Source: Simmondsia chinensis
Lineage: Eukaryota > Streptophyta > Magnoliopsida > Caryophyllales > Simmondsiaceae
Length of the DNA: 64,000 nucleotides
Assembly (NCBI GenBank): GCA_018398585.1
Contig: JAGTTD010000001.1
Span: forward strand, 31,075,438 to 31,139,437
Direction of reading: 5' to 3'
The position numbers and the translations under genes are program-made. The notes under the pieces are model-generated. The model was given only the letters and a program-made list of their open reading frames with translations, was not told where the DNA came from and made no database searches. Shown one piece after another: positions 1-10,719 of this stretch (position 1 is the stretch's first letter; each line of letters opens with the position of its first letter).

Positions 1-900
1 TTAGGATGAGTAAATGTCATGCTTCTCAAATATTGCTCAACATATTGATTGACACTCTCAGTCTGACCATCCGACTGAGGATGATAAGGAGAACTCATAG
101 CCAAAGTAGTATCCAACAACAATAATAGCTCTCGCTAAAAATTACTTGTGAATAACCTATCCCTATCAGAAACTATAAATTGAGGTAGCCCATGGAGCTT
201 ATAAATGTGGTCAAGAAAGAGTTTAGCCAACCTCTCAACTGTAATTGGATGACTGAAAGCAACAAAGTGACTGCACTTTGTGAACCTATCAACAACCACC
301 CAATGACCTCTTTCCCTTCAGATTTAGGCAACCCTTCAATGAAGTCCATGCTAATGCGTTGCCAAGCCTGATCTGGTATAGGTAATGGCTGTAATAGACC
401 TTGATAGGGATGATGTTGACTCTAGGTTCTTTGACAAACTTCACACTGTTGGACCAAATCATGAATTTCTCTCTTCAAACCAGGCCAATGGAAGTACTGC
501 TACAGCCTCTGATAAGTCCCTTCGATGCCCGAACGACCTCCCCAAGCTGAGCTATGGGCTGCTAAGATGACCTGCTTCCTTAACCCTGAACCAGAGCCAA
601 CATAAATCTTTCCCTTAACTCGAATCTCCCCTTGTAAGACAGTGATTTCAGATACAACATCTATATTCCCTTGCACCAACTGAGATGTAATAAGCTGTTA
701 AGTAAAAGAGTCCCAGTCATAGGACTTGATTACTTCCAACATCTAAGAAGGAAAGACCTTTGATAGAGCTGCACAATCAGCCCCCTTAATCTCCTCTACT
801 CTTCTTGATAAGGCATCAGCTGCGCTGTTGTCCTTACCCTTCTTATATTCAACGGTATAATGCAGTCCCAACATCTTCATGAGCCCCTTCCTTTGCACCC
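1..900 (-). pseudogene. Gyp1 integrase (partial, decayed)
   Basis: The minus strand at the left edge encodes a gypsy integrase core end: a SSPYHPQSDGQTESVNQ-type motif is readable at about 25-105, the stretch that precedes the last catalytic Glu region in plant gypsy integrases. Upstream (higher coordinates) the zinc-binding HHCC part and the core are only recognisable in short pieces broken by stops. The family joins element cDNA to the chromosome. No open frame longer than about 60 codons remains here, so it is a pseudogene. The C-terminus lies outside the window. Confidence 0.75.
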
Positions 901-913
901 TGGTACTGATTCT

Positions 914-2010
914 TTATTCTAACAGGTGTTTCAAGCTTTGGTGATCAGGTCTAATTATGAAATGGTGCCCATCCAAATAATGCCGCCACTTTTGGACTAC
1001 TAACAGCATGGCCAAGTACCTTTTCTCATATATGGACAACCCTGGATTTCTAAGACTCAAAGCTTGACTCAAATATGACAAAGGCCTGCCATTTTGTGAT
1101 AGCACTGCCCCAATACCCTTGCTACTAGCATCAGTCTCCAAAACAAAGGGCTGAGTAAAATCTGATAGTACAAGAACAAGTGCAGTAGACATTGCCTCCT
1201 TGAGCAATTCAAAAGCTTCCTCTACTTGGATGTTCCACTTGAAAGCATCATTCTTCAATAACTCAGTCAAGGGTCTTGCAACGGTTCCATATCTAGCTAT
1301 GAATTTATTGTAATACCCTATTAACCCAAGGAACCCACGCAGATGCCTGAGGGTCTTAGGTATTGGCCATTCTTTTATAGCTTGGACCTTACTCATGTCA
1401 GTGGCTACACCCTTCTCAGAGATAATGTGGCCAAGATACTCCACCTGCCTCTTTACAAATGAACATTTAGAAAGTTTAGCATATAACTTGTTTTTCCTCA
1501 TGAGCTGAAAGACTGCCTCAAGATGATTCATGTGCACCTCCAGGGATGGACTGTAAACTAATATGTCATCAAAGAATACTAGAACAAATTTCCTGAGGAA
1601 TGGCTTGAACACTGAATTCATCAATGCCTAAAATGTAGCTGGAGCATTAGACAGTTCAAAAGGCATGACCAGGAACTCGTAATGGCCATGATGTGTGCGA
1701 AAAATTATCTTGTATATGTCATTCTCCTTAACCTTGATCTGATAATAGCCTTGCCTTAAGTCTAGCTTTGAGAAAAATTTAGGTCCATGAAGCTCATCCA
1801 ATAAATCATCGATGATTGGAATGGGAAATTCGTCCTTAATAGTCACTTAATTCAATTGCCTGTAGTCTATACACATTCTGGATGTTCTATCCGTCTTCTT
1901 GACTAGTATAACAGGCGAGGTCAAGGGACTTTGGTTGTGTCTGATGAATTTTGTCTTCAACAAGTCCTTAACTTGGCACTCAATTTCACTCTTTTAAGAA
2001 TGTGGATATC
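914..2010 (-). pseudogene. Gyp1 reverse transcriptase-RNase H
   Basis: Two minus-strand stretches (1846-1631 and 1624-914) lie in the same frame, separated by one TAG at 1628-1630. The TAG replaces a Gln codon in the usual ATFQALMN sequence, a C-to-T change. Visible motifs, in order: [26 protein letters not shown], the polymerase site VFFDDILVYS (two Asp intact), YLGHIIS, GFLGLIGYYNKFI, and the RNase H start LETDASSKGIGAVLSQ. Decayed N-terminal RT sequence, including KLDL-upstream fingers, continues to about 2010. The family copies element RNA to DNA and removes the RNA strand. The catalytic residues survive, but the stop and missing N-terminus make it non-functional. Confidence 0.9.
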
Positions 2011-2435
2011 TATAGGGTCAAAGATTCACTGGATCAGACCCTTCTTTCAAGGGAATAGAGTGATCAAGCTCCCTTTGAGGAGGTAGTACAACAAGCTGCT
2101 CAAACACTTTTTGGTACTGCAGTAGCAGGGAGTTAACAACTAGGTCAGCCTCCAAATCTTACTTCTCATCACAAGCACTGAGAGTGAAGCTGCCCCGCCC
2201 ACTGATAGTCCTTTTTCCAAAACATTCCTTCCAATTGTTTCCCACTTATCATTTGTAATTGCCCCTGCTCTTTTATGGCTTACAACTTCACAGGTTGGCA
2301 AACCCTCTCAAAGGAGATAGTCAATTGAGTGTAATCAAAGAGTAATGGACTTATGGTCTTCATCCAATCAACTCCTAAGACCATATCACACCCTCCAAAC
2401 CACAACACTCTAAAATCAAATTCATATTCTTGACC

Positions 2436-2699
2436 CTACATCAGCCACTTAAAATTCTTGCATTTGGTATGAGTCAAGATTGTATTTCCATCAGCCACAA
2501 TCATTGCTAACGGTGTGGTTTTGATCATCTCATGCCCAACCATTCTTACAATCTTTGGATCAATGAAACTATGCATGCTTCCGCTGTCAATTAGTATCAA
2601 CATGGACTTATTTCGTGATTCACCCTTGATTCTGATCGTATTATGTGAGCCATTTCCTGTTAGAGTCTGCACTGAAATCTCTATGTCATCATCTTCCAA
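2436..2699 (-). pseudogene. Gyp1 aspartic protease (retropepsin)
   Basis: This minus-strand stretch encodes about 87 residues with the retropepsin signature LILIDSGSMHSFIDP, in which the catalytic Asp of D-S-G is intact. The preceding TLTGNGSHNTIRIKG stretch is shared with Gyp2. It lies in the same frame as gag (2862-3341) but is separated from it by stops (a TAG at 2862-2864 and another near 2727). RT downstream is in a different frame, so at least one frameshift separates them. The family cleaves the Gag-Pol polyprotein. Confidence 0.85.
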
Positions 2700-2700
2700 T

Positions 2701-3857
2701 TCAACATCTGTCTCCCCACACTATAATGCATCATTTCCCAATACTACTTCCTCATATTCTGCCTCCTCAACATCACACCGCAAAGCAGACATCAAATACT
2801 TTGAATCACACTTGTGGCCAAGGAAATACCGTTGGTTACATTTGAAATAGAGCCTCTGAAACTACTTTTCTTCAATACTAAAGGGTTTATTACTAGCCGT
2901 AGCTGCAGGTCTAGCTGAGGGCCCTCCACACTGCAAATATTTGGCTTTAGGAACTTCACTCGAGACCAAAACTGTTTTCTCAACCTTCCTTGCCTTTGTA
3001 TAGGCTTGTAACAAGGAAGTAGGTTCAAATGCCTTAACCATATGCTTCGCCTTAGACTTTAACCCGCTGATGAAGCTGGAAATGTAATACTCTTCAGTTG
3101 TATCTGGATAAGCTGCCAACATTCTTACTCTTAGGTCCTCAAACCTTGAAATATACTCCTTCATCGAGGAAGTTTGCACTAGCTTGTTGAAATTGTCAAC
3201 AACATCACCGATATCCTCATCTCCATATCGCACACACAACTCCTTTTCAAATTTAGGCCAAGTAATTAGAGGTTTAACTCGTATGAGACTGTAATACCAA
3301 GACTCCATTTCCCCTTTCAGATACACAGCTGCAATTTCCACCTTCTCTGATTCAAGAATGTTGTAAAATTGAAAATATCTCTCACATTTCCTGATCTAAG
3401 ACTGAGGCAGAGTTTCATCAATTGTTTCCAGCTTAATTCGAGGTTGTCTATTGCCATGCCCCCTAAAATTAGCTGAATTCTCCATATTGCTCACAGGACC
3501 TGTAACAACCACTGGAGGTGGTGCCATATTGCACATTCTATCAATCCGACTTACAGATAGCAGTGGTCCTGAGTTTGGTAGCTGCTGTCCTTGCATCCGC
3601 TCCTCAATTCCTTCAATGTGTTCTTCAATTCCACCATTTTGTTGTGACTGTCTTTCAAACTTTTGATTTAAGTTCAACTGACTCTGCTGGAGCAACAACA
3701 TCATATTCTCCATCTATTGATTCTATCAATCATACTGATCATCATGTCGATTTCTAACCATTGTTCTCTCCTCAGCTCCTGACACCACAACAACATATGT
3801 AACTGGAGCAGGAGCTGCATTGTTTGAAGTAGTTGCTCCAGATCGAGTGGTCACCAT
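2701..3857 (-). pseudogene. Gyp1 gag (capsid/nucleocapsid), broken
   Basis: The probable start is the ATG at 3855-3857 (MVTTRSGATTSNNAAP). This TRSGA-type N-terminus is also found in Gyp2 and in the non-autonomous element at 7326-12218. A Gln-rich coiled segment follows (3713-3600), then the capsid fold with AAVYLKGEMESWYYSL and FEKELCVRYGDEDIGDVV (about 3341-3180), which is the plant gypsy gag retrotransposon domain. The zinc knuckle near 2815-2855 reads YFKCNQRYFLGHKC, and the first Cys is Tyr (TGT to TAT), so zinc binding is lost. Several in-frame stops (3396, 2862) also inactivate it. Confidence 0.88.
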
Positions 3858-4113
3858 CTCAATTCACCTGTGGGATTCGCACTAAAATTTTGAAATAGTT
3901 CGTGAGGAAAGTAAGAAAAAATACAAGAAGTTCTTGCACTCAGATGATTAAGATCCTAATTCAAGGATTAGTGTCAATTAGCCGAAGTAGAGGATCAACT
4001 AGGTCCAATTCAGATCGCTTGAAGCTTGGATGGATCCTCTCTTTCCCTTGCAGCTGAATTCCTCCAATTCTAGTAATAATCGAGATAAGCACAGCAATCA
4101 ACGCCTATCTTAA

Positions 4114-4126
4114 GGCTTCGATACCA
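4114..4126 (-). other. Gyp1 primer-binding site (tRNA-iMet)
   Basis: On the minus strand this reads TGGTATCGAAGCC, close to the TGGTATCAGAGC complement of the initiator tRNA-Met 3' end. It lies two bases inside the LTR end at 4129, the usual position for priming minus-strand DNA synthesis. Confidence 0.85.
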
Positions 4127-4128
4127 AT

Positions 4129-4471
4129 TGTTATGAATCAAGGTCAATCTTGATTCATAACCTAAGTAAATTGAAGAAATAGAGTTAAGATGAGGAGAGA
4201 ATTAGCTATATTGAGATGAGAAAGAGAGAATTAGGGTTGAGAGAAAGAATTAGCAACTTCATTCATCAAATATGATTATCACAATCTAGTTCAACCAACT
4301 TATACTAAAGAGAACAATGCTAACTGAAATTACAAATAGCTAGCCACCAAAATGGACTTAAACCGACTTAACTAACTTTGGTGATTTAAACTTGACTTTC
4401 CAGCGCTTATTCCCAACAAAACCAAATGACTATTTGAACAATTCAGTAACAATCAACCTCCAATCATAACA
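4129..4471 (-). repeat. Gyp1 5' LTR (343 bp)
   Basis: The LTR has 8-bp terminal inverted repeats TGTTATGA and TCATAACA and is flanked internally by the primer-binding site. A CT-rich (minus-strand) tract lies at 4180-4255. The U5 end next to the primer site contains a perfect inverted repeat of 13 bp (4130-4142 with 4149-4161, 6-bp loop). A related LTR, in the opposite orientation, is the solo LTR at 49477-49908. Confidence 0.9.
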
Positions 4472-4815
4472 TTTTAAACCACATGCTTAATTGTAAATAT
4501 CACATTTTACAAACCAAGGAACATCTCCCTCCAAAAACAATAAATAAATCCTAAAAAGCAGAAACTGGTGTGCCAAAAATGACGGCCATAACTGCTCTAT
4601 ATGTCGACACACAAAGTTTGTGTGTCACAACACATGAGCTGTGTCCAGCATGTAAGCCTCATGTGTTGACACACAAACCTAAAACTTGGGTACTGTAAGA
4701 TTATGTGTCGACACATAATCCCCTGAAGCTGTATTTGCATATTTAAGCCAAAATATAGAACATTTAAACATTCAAAACACTTTATTAAACATTCTATTTT
4801 GAAAATACATCAACA
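4472..4815 (-). repeat. Cop1 3' LTR (truncated by Gyp1)
   Basis: The right end is GAAAATACATCAACA at 4815, identical to the outer end of the other LTR. The left end is cut by Gyp1 at 4471/4472. Compared with 21055-21353 it has small indels and substitutions, including an extra segment around 4620-4670 (a GTGTCGACACA-like repeat), which indicates an old insertion. Confidence 0.88.
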
Positions 4816-4830
4816 TTCCCCCACCATTTT
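4816..4830 (-). other. Cop1 polypurine tract
   Basis: The minus strand reads AAAATGGTGGGGGAA directly before the 3' LTR start TGTTGATG. This is the standard location and composition of the plus-strand priming site. Confidence 0.75.
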
Positions 4831-5479
4831 CAAAATATATTCATTTCTAATGCAAGTTAAACAACATCTCGGTATTAAAATAAGTCTATATGCATAAATG
4901 AGAGTGTCACTCACTTATCCAAGACACATTACACTTAATTGGAGTGTAATGGTAGACTAACCTTTGAACCATACGAGTCCATTTTACTAACCACACATAT
5001 CTCTACACACAAGGCTTACTCTCCACAACCCACCTCATATTTGACTGACACGTTTAGGGCCTTGTGTCCCATACCTTTCATGAGTGTAGCAAAGTCAAAC
5101 CGATGTCATAAATGCACTCCATGAAGCAGCCAAATTTCACTCTAACTTAGGTAGACCCCATTGATCATGTCCCTACAACATGACATTCAATAAATACCTT
5201 GGGTCCATTAAGAGCATACACTCAACCTCCTTTTCCCTTTGTCATAGGTAAACAAGCACTACACTTGGGATGGCATTTCACTTTTAGTGCTTGCAATCCC
5301 ACAGATGATGGAACTCTCTCATTGAACGCAAGACCTGGCGTTGTACCAGGCGTTGGGTTAAGGGTCCATCATATGTGACTAATAAATGACGAGTTTAAGC
5401 CCCATCCCTTTACTTATACTTAATATCAAATCTCTAGCAAGGCTTTTAGTAAAAGGATCCACTAGATTCTGACTCTTTC
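4831..5479 (-). other. Cop1 3' untranslated region
   Basis: No open frame is recognisable between RNase H and the polypurine tract. The stretch is AT-rich, with a short internal repeat of GGCGTTG near 5337-5356. It is best read as the 3' untranslated part of Cop1. Confidence 0.5.
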
Positions 5480-7320
5480 TTACAAGTCCATCATGATTAC
5501 CCCATTCTTGATGAGTAGTCTCACATAACTATGTCTTACACCAATGTGCCTGGACTTTACATTATACACCTCAGTATACACTTTTGATAGCATAACTGGA
5601 CTATCACAATGGATAGAAATCGGTGAGATTGGCTTATACCACAAAGGAATCTCATACAAGAGACCCTTCAACAATTTCGATTCTTTTGCCACAAAACCTA
5701 GAGCAATGAACTCCTCTGCCATGGTGGAATTAGAAATACAGGTCTATTTCTTAGAACCCCAAGAAATAGCACCCCCACCAATCTAGAAAATCTATCCACT
5801 TGTAAAAGTGTAATCCTTCACATTGGAGATCTAACTGGCATCCGAGTATCCTTCTAATGTAGGAGGATACCCATAATAAGAAATACAGTAGTCAATGGCA
5901 TTCTTAAGGTATTTGAGAACTCTAAGTACTCGATGCCAATGTACCGTACTTGAATTGCTAGTGTATCAACTTAGGTTTCTAGTAGCAAAGGCTATATTAG
6001 GCCTTGTACAAGTCATAGCTTACATAAGACAACACATAAATCTAGTATACCTAAGTTGATCCACTAGATCGCCATCATTAGGTACAAAATTCAATTTTCA
6101 ATCCAACGGTGTGGAAGCCGGAGCACATTCATTCATATCAAATTTGTTTAATACTTTTTCTATATAATGAGATTGAGTCAAGGAAATATTATTGCCATCC
6201 CTTATTATTCTAATACCAAGAATTACTTCACTCATTAGAGTCTTACCCTAATGGGGTAAGGCTACGTACATCGTACCCCTCCCAGACCTTGCGCAAGTGG
6301 GAGCCCTTGAGGCACTGGGGCTGTTGTTGTTGTTGTTGTTGTTGACCAAGAATTACTTCAGCCTCACCCGTGTCTTTCATAGCAAAGTTATGGGAGAGAA
6401 ATTGTTTAGTGTTATTTACTTGCTCCATAATAGTGCCAAAAATTAATATGTCATCGACATACGAACAAATAATAACTCCTTTATTTTTTTCAAACTTGCT
6501 ATAGACACATTTGTTCTATTCGTTAATCTCGAATCCATTGTTTAAAACAACTTGATCGAATTTTTGATGTCACTATTGAGGGGCTTGTTTTAGCGCATTA
6601 GAAGAATGTACAAGTTTACGTACTTTCTTCTTTTGTTCCAGAACAACGAATCCTTCTGGTTGTTTCATATACACCTAATCTTCCAACTCAACATTTAAGG
6701 AAAGTCATTTTAACATCCATTTGGTGAATCTTTAATTTATAGATAGAGGCTAGAGCAATAAATACTCTAATGGTCGATATTCTTGCCACCGAGGCATATG
6801 TATCAAAGTAGTCCATCCCTTGTTTTTGGTAAACCCTTTAGTCATTAACCGAGCTTTCAACTAGTCAATAGTTCCATTGACATTAAGTTTCTCTTTGAAA
6901 ATCCACGTACACCTAATGGGCTTATTCCCTCATGGAAGATCCACAAGAATCCAAGTGTTGTTCCCCATTATGGAATCCATTTCATCATCAATTGCCTCTT
7001 TCCAAAAGGCAGCATCAGGAGCCTTTATAGCCTCATCAAACGGCACAGGATTTGACTTTATGAAACAAAAATATGGAGTTTGACAGTCCATATTGTCTCT
7101 AGTTGCTTCCACTAGATATTTGTAAAAATCCAATCCGAAAGAATTCTCTTTCCTCACTTTTTGACTTTTTCTTAGTTCTAGAGTGGTTTTAGGGATTTCC
7201 TCCCTTACATCATGATTTTCTTCATCCGTCTCATGATCAACCGAAATGTTTTCTTTCGGTCTAGGAATTGAACTAAAATGTTTTTCATGAAAATTGCATC
7301 ACTTGAGTCAATTATCGTAT
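5480..7320 (-). pseudogene. Cop1 reverse transcriptase-RNase H, decayed
   Basis: The RNase H C-terminus is clear at 5480-5722: EIPLWYKPISPISIHCDSPV, then SRHIGVRHSYVRLLIKNGVI, a standard copia ending. Upstream (rightwards) are MEQVNNTKQFLSHNFAMKDTG (the start of the post-active-site RT region, 6340-6428) and DEAIKAPDAAFWKEAIDDEM with NNTWILVDLP (6930-7157), the copia RT start. A YxDD-like catalytic block falls in the broken stretch around 6440-6470. A SINE interrupts the gene at 6231-6344, and the non-autonomous LTR element separates it from integrase at 7326. It has many stops and frameshifts. Confidence 0.88.
6231..6344 (+). mobile_element. SINE, 5'-truncated, with perfect 16-bp target duplication
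   Basis: The 114-bp body contains GGGTAAGGCTACGTACAT, GTGGGAGCCCTTGAGGCACT and a (TTG)7-like tail. This is the conserved 3' region of many angiosperm SINEs (Au/Angio type). It is flanked by the identical 16-mer ACCAAGAATTACTTCA at 6215-6230 and 6345-6360. The 5' promoter-bearing half is missing, as expected for an aborted LINE-driven insertion. It lies in the Cop1 RT in the opposite orientation and is younger than Cop1. Confidence 0.93.
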
Positions 7321-7325
7321 TAACA

Positions 7326-7887
7326 TGTTAAGGTTTCGAAGATTAGGTCTTGAACCTTAACCTTGGTTGGGATAGAGAGAGTACGAGATGAGAAAGAATA
7401 TAGAATTTAGATGAGGAAGAAGGGAAAAGAGATGAGAAAAGAGAGAGAGAAATAAAATGAGATCAATTCATTCATCAAAAGTTAAGGATTACATGTTAGT
7501 ACCTCTTATTTATACTACTTACATAATATGAGCTTAATACATTGAATCTAGCCACACAAGTACTAACCAACTTGGGAAGTATCTAGAAATATCTAAAACT
7601 AAAGCTATTACATTTTAACTAAAACTTAACTACTCAACACCAACAGCAGCACAGCACACGCAGCAGCACCATAATGCAGGAAATGCACTTGATACGACCA
7701 TTACCTTGTAGTAAAGAAGCTTAAGACCAAGATACTACATCATATACTAGACTAACAACATCCTAACAGCAACAAACACACGTAGCAGTAGCATGTGAGC
7801 AACTCACAACAGCTAACAGCAACACATAGCAGCAAAACAGCAGCTCTGCCACCATAAGTTCATGCCTCGGTTTCTTGAATCATAACA
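7326..7887 (-). repeat. Non-autonomous element 3' LTR (562 bp)
   Basis: The LTR starts TGTTAAGG and ends TCATAACA. It matches 11674-12218 nearly throughout. An extra stretch around 7852-7870 accounts for the length difference. The U5 end carries the inverted repeat GTTAAGGTT (7327-7335) and AACCTTAAC (7353-7361). A run of AGCAGCA/AACAGCA-rich sequence (7640-7850) lies in the U3 portion. Confidence 0.93.
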
Positions 7888-8205
7888 TTCCCTTCCTCTT
7901 GAAAACATTCTTGTCCTCAAGAATAGAAGAGAGTTGTAACAATGAAGAATGCTTACTGCATCTGAACACATAACTAAAGTGATGAAGTCTGCTGAAATCT
8001 GCAGCTGAGATGACCAATAAACACTTCAATTTATGGTGATGCCATGTCAGCGTTTGAGTACATAATGCTCTTCAAGAGGTTTGCTATGGTCAAACCAAAC
8101 ATCATCAACACATTCCGAACCCCTCCTGTTGCAGTTAACACGGCTCAAAACCCAGACTCGCTGCGAAAATTCCCCAAATGCAGAAATAAATCTGTTTTTA
8201 TGCAT

Positions 8206-10719
8206 TTAGTAAGCTACATTACTGATTTTGTGTATCTTTGTCTCCATTAAACTGCATATGAAGTCCTTGAGCATCTCGGGAGGCCTTCCAAACTCAAACC
8301 AAGAGAACCAAATATTGAATTCAGCTTGAAAACATTCCAAAACGTAGCTCCTACAACCATATCTCTTGATCATGGAAGCAACACGCATACTAAATTGTTT
8401 CATCTTGGATCTTATCCAAAATTTGTATTGCTCACACAACCACATATTAAACCAACTCATGTCATGCTTAACACATTCTTGATTGCTTTCTAATGGCGCC
8501 AACGTTGCTGAAGAGTCCAGTAACTCAGCAGTACCAACTTGATGCAGTACATAACGACATATTGCAGCTCGGTGTATGTCCATATGGAAACTACCTGAAG
8601 TGAACAAGTTATTACACCTTCTAAAAGATATAATAACACCAACCAAACTCAATCCGAACAACTCAGTCATAACGGACAGTGAAGAAATTCTCCAAGATTT
8701 TTCTGCATCCTCCAAAACTTCCTTTGATGGAATATTGAGAGTAAACTTGTGAGATCTCCAAATTTCAGCCCCTTTTTCCCAAACTCTTGCATAGAACACA
8801 CAAATCGGGAGCTCATAAACCATTGTTGAATGCCAAATGCACAATGTCATAACTTGATCTCCCAAAACATACCCCATGACTCTTCCAATGCTGTAGCTCT
8901 CCCTTTGTGATCTGTACAGCAGATTACTTGTTACCCAAATCTTTACCAACCACCACTCTTGCCTCAAATGACCAAGCTTTGCTTCATTATCAACCAACAC
9001 AAGCATAAGTTACAAATATAACAAGTGGAGACACCAATAAAGCTCTTGAACAACTGCAAATTTTTTCCTAAATCCTGCAGTTCTGTCCCGAGCTTCCTTG
9101 CTAATTTTTACATTGATGTTAGCCAGAGTATTCCCCAATCTTGCATTGATTCTTTCCACCAAAACATTAAGGACATATTGGAGCTTATGCATATGATTTT
9201 TTCACTCAAAACAATCACAACAAATCACCCTAAACATGTTTGGAATCTGCACCCTATCATCACCAGTCACCTGCAGTTGATCCCCACTGCCAAATACTAA
9301 AATCTCTATGCTTGCTTGGCTTCATGCACTGACATTGGGCTGCACTGCATTTTCCTTCAGCATAATACAGCCTTTATACACATCCAACAACCCAATAGCT
9401 CGCATAGGAATTAAGCTTTGTTTGTTGTGAACCTTGAAACGCACTCTCGCAGCTCGAGTGCTTCTTTTCAGCAAGGATTCGACTCTTCTCAGCTTCATAT
9501 AGCCTCGAGAACCTTCACTCGGATCAGGCGGTAACTTATCATAGGAGCTTGCACTTGGACAAGTCATAACTCTACTCACTTAAAGGAATAACTCATTCCT
9601 AACTCGCCGATCGGCATGCCGAAAATGCGTATCAGCTTTTAGAATTGAATCTGGAGGACTAAAACCATCAGTTTGAAGGTGCACTTGAGGATTAACTGTC
9701 ACAAGCACGGCCAATGTCATCTTTTCCTTCATGAGATCACAAGACTCGTTCAAATATACCTCATTTGGAAGCTCATGAGGTCGCACGGCAACTTCTGGAA
9801 TGTGATGTTGAGACATGCCTCCATCTGATTGAAGAGGGACTTGCCAAGGGACAATACTTAACAAATGTGGAGATGTTTTCAATGATATTTCAGCAATGGC
9901 GTTAATATTTCCCGTTAGAATCTCAGATTCTGCTGCAACTAATTCTTGTATTCCTGCATACATATCGGTAAGAGCAGCCTCTTGAGTTAACTCCTGTTGA
10001 TCATCAAGCATACTAGGTTGAGCCACAACCACATGCTTCAATTTTGGCTTGGACAACTTCTTTGTACCCACAACATCTCCCAATGCTTCACTTAGATGAT
10101 TTCTCTTCGACTTACGCTTTGCTGTCTTAATCATTCCTTAGACATGAGAATCATATTCCCAATCCGGATGTACGTCATATTGTACCTCAACATCGTCAAT
10201 AGACTCTAACTCTCGCATAGAGTCTTCATAAGAGACATCTTGTTCAAACTCAAGTCCTTCTAGCTTGTGTTCTTCAATTTCGGCATTGTCATGGTCGAGT
10301 TCATCGTCAACAACAACAGATTGTACCTCCTCTTTTTGCTCAACAACGAACTCTTGCGGTAGAACCAGTTCCGTATGTGGAACTATCTGGCTAGGAGGCT
10401 CAATTTGTTGCACCCGATCTTCCTTGTTCACATCCTTACCCAAAAGCTTCTTCAACATTTGCTGAATGCTATCACTCCTCTGCATATTCTCGAGTTGCTG
10501 CTATTGCTGCTAATCAAACCTAGCTTTGAGCTTGATTTGCTGCTGATCCAACTTAGCATCAAACTTAGCAATCAGCTGTTTTAACTTGTCATTCAAATCC
10601 TGGTGATGATCACTTGATGCGTTAGCACCATAACTTGTAACTGCAGCAACCAAATCCATTCCAGTACCAGGTGCACTGGCACCTCCAGCTCCAGATCTTG
10701 TTCTTACACCATCGATCAT
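8206..10719 (-). pseudogene. Long non-standard ORF of the non-autonomous LTR element (~840 codons, in-frame stops only)
   Basis: One minus-strand frame runs from the ATG at about 10719 to 8206 with no frameshift. It is broken only by stops at 10510-10512, 10138-10140, 9580-9582, 9322-9324, about 9202-9204 and 9010-9012, so the ancestor probably encoded about 840 residues. The N-terminus MIDGVRTRSGAGGAS resembles the gag starts of Gyp1 and Gyp2. A Gln/Lys-rich coiled segment follows, then an acidic domain (10485-10140), a basic stretch TAKRKSKRNHLSE (10125-10090), and a middle part containing PDSILKADTHFRHADRRVRN. That last stretch could be a faint echo of the C-terminal end of a gypsy integrase. 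The last 266 codons (9006-8206) are Trp- and Cys-rich (HLRQEWWLVKIW, WLCEQYKFWIRSKMKQ). I do not recognise the middle and C-terminal domains. It could be a fast-evolved gag/pol remnant or a captured host sequence. Confidence 0.7.

Larger units (their letters stand above)
1..4471 (-). mobile_element. Gyp1: Ty3/gypsy LTR retrotransposon, 3' end outside window
   Basis: This is a minus-strand element read right to left: LTR, primer-binding site, gag, zinc knuckle, protease, reverse transcriptase/RNase H, integrase. That order is the Ty3/gypsy (Metaviridae-type) order. The window begins inside the integrase, so the 3' LTR and left target duplication are not visible. The right edge is sharp at 4471, where the LTR ends in the inverted repeat TGTTATGA/TCATAACA. 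Beyond it lies the LTR of a copia element (Cop1), so Gyp1 inserted into Cop1 and is younger than it. All coding parts carry stops and at least one frameshift, so it is not autonomous. Confidence 0.92.

Noticed and set aside
2515..2850. Plus-strand frame of 111 codons opposite Gyp1.
   Set aside because: It is the antisense of the Gyp1 protease and zinc-knuckle region.
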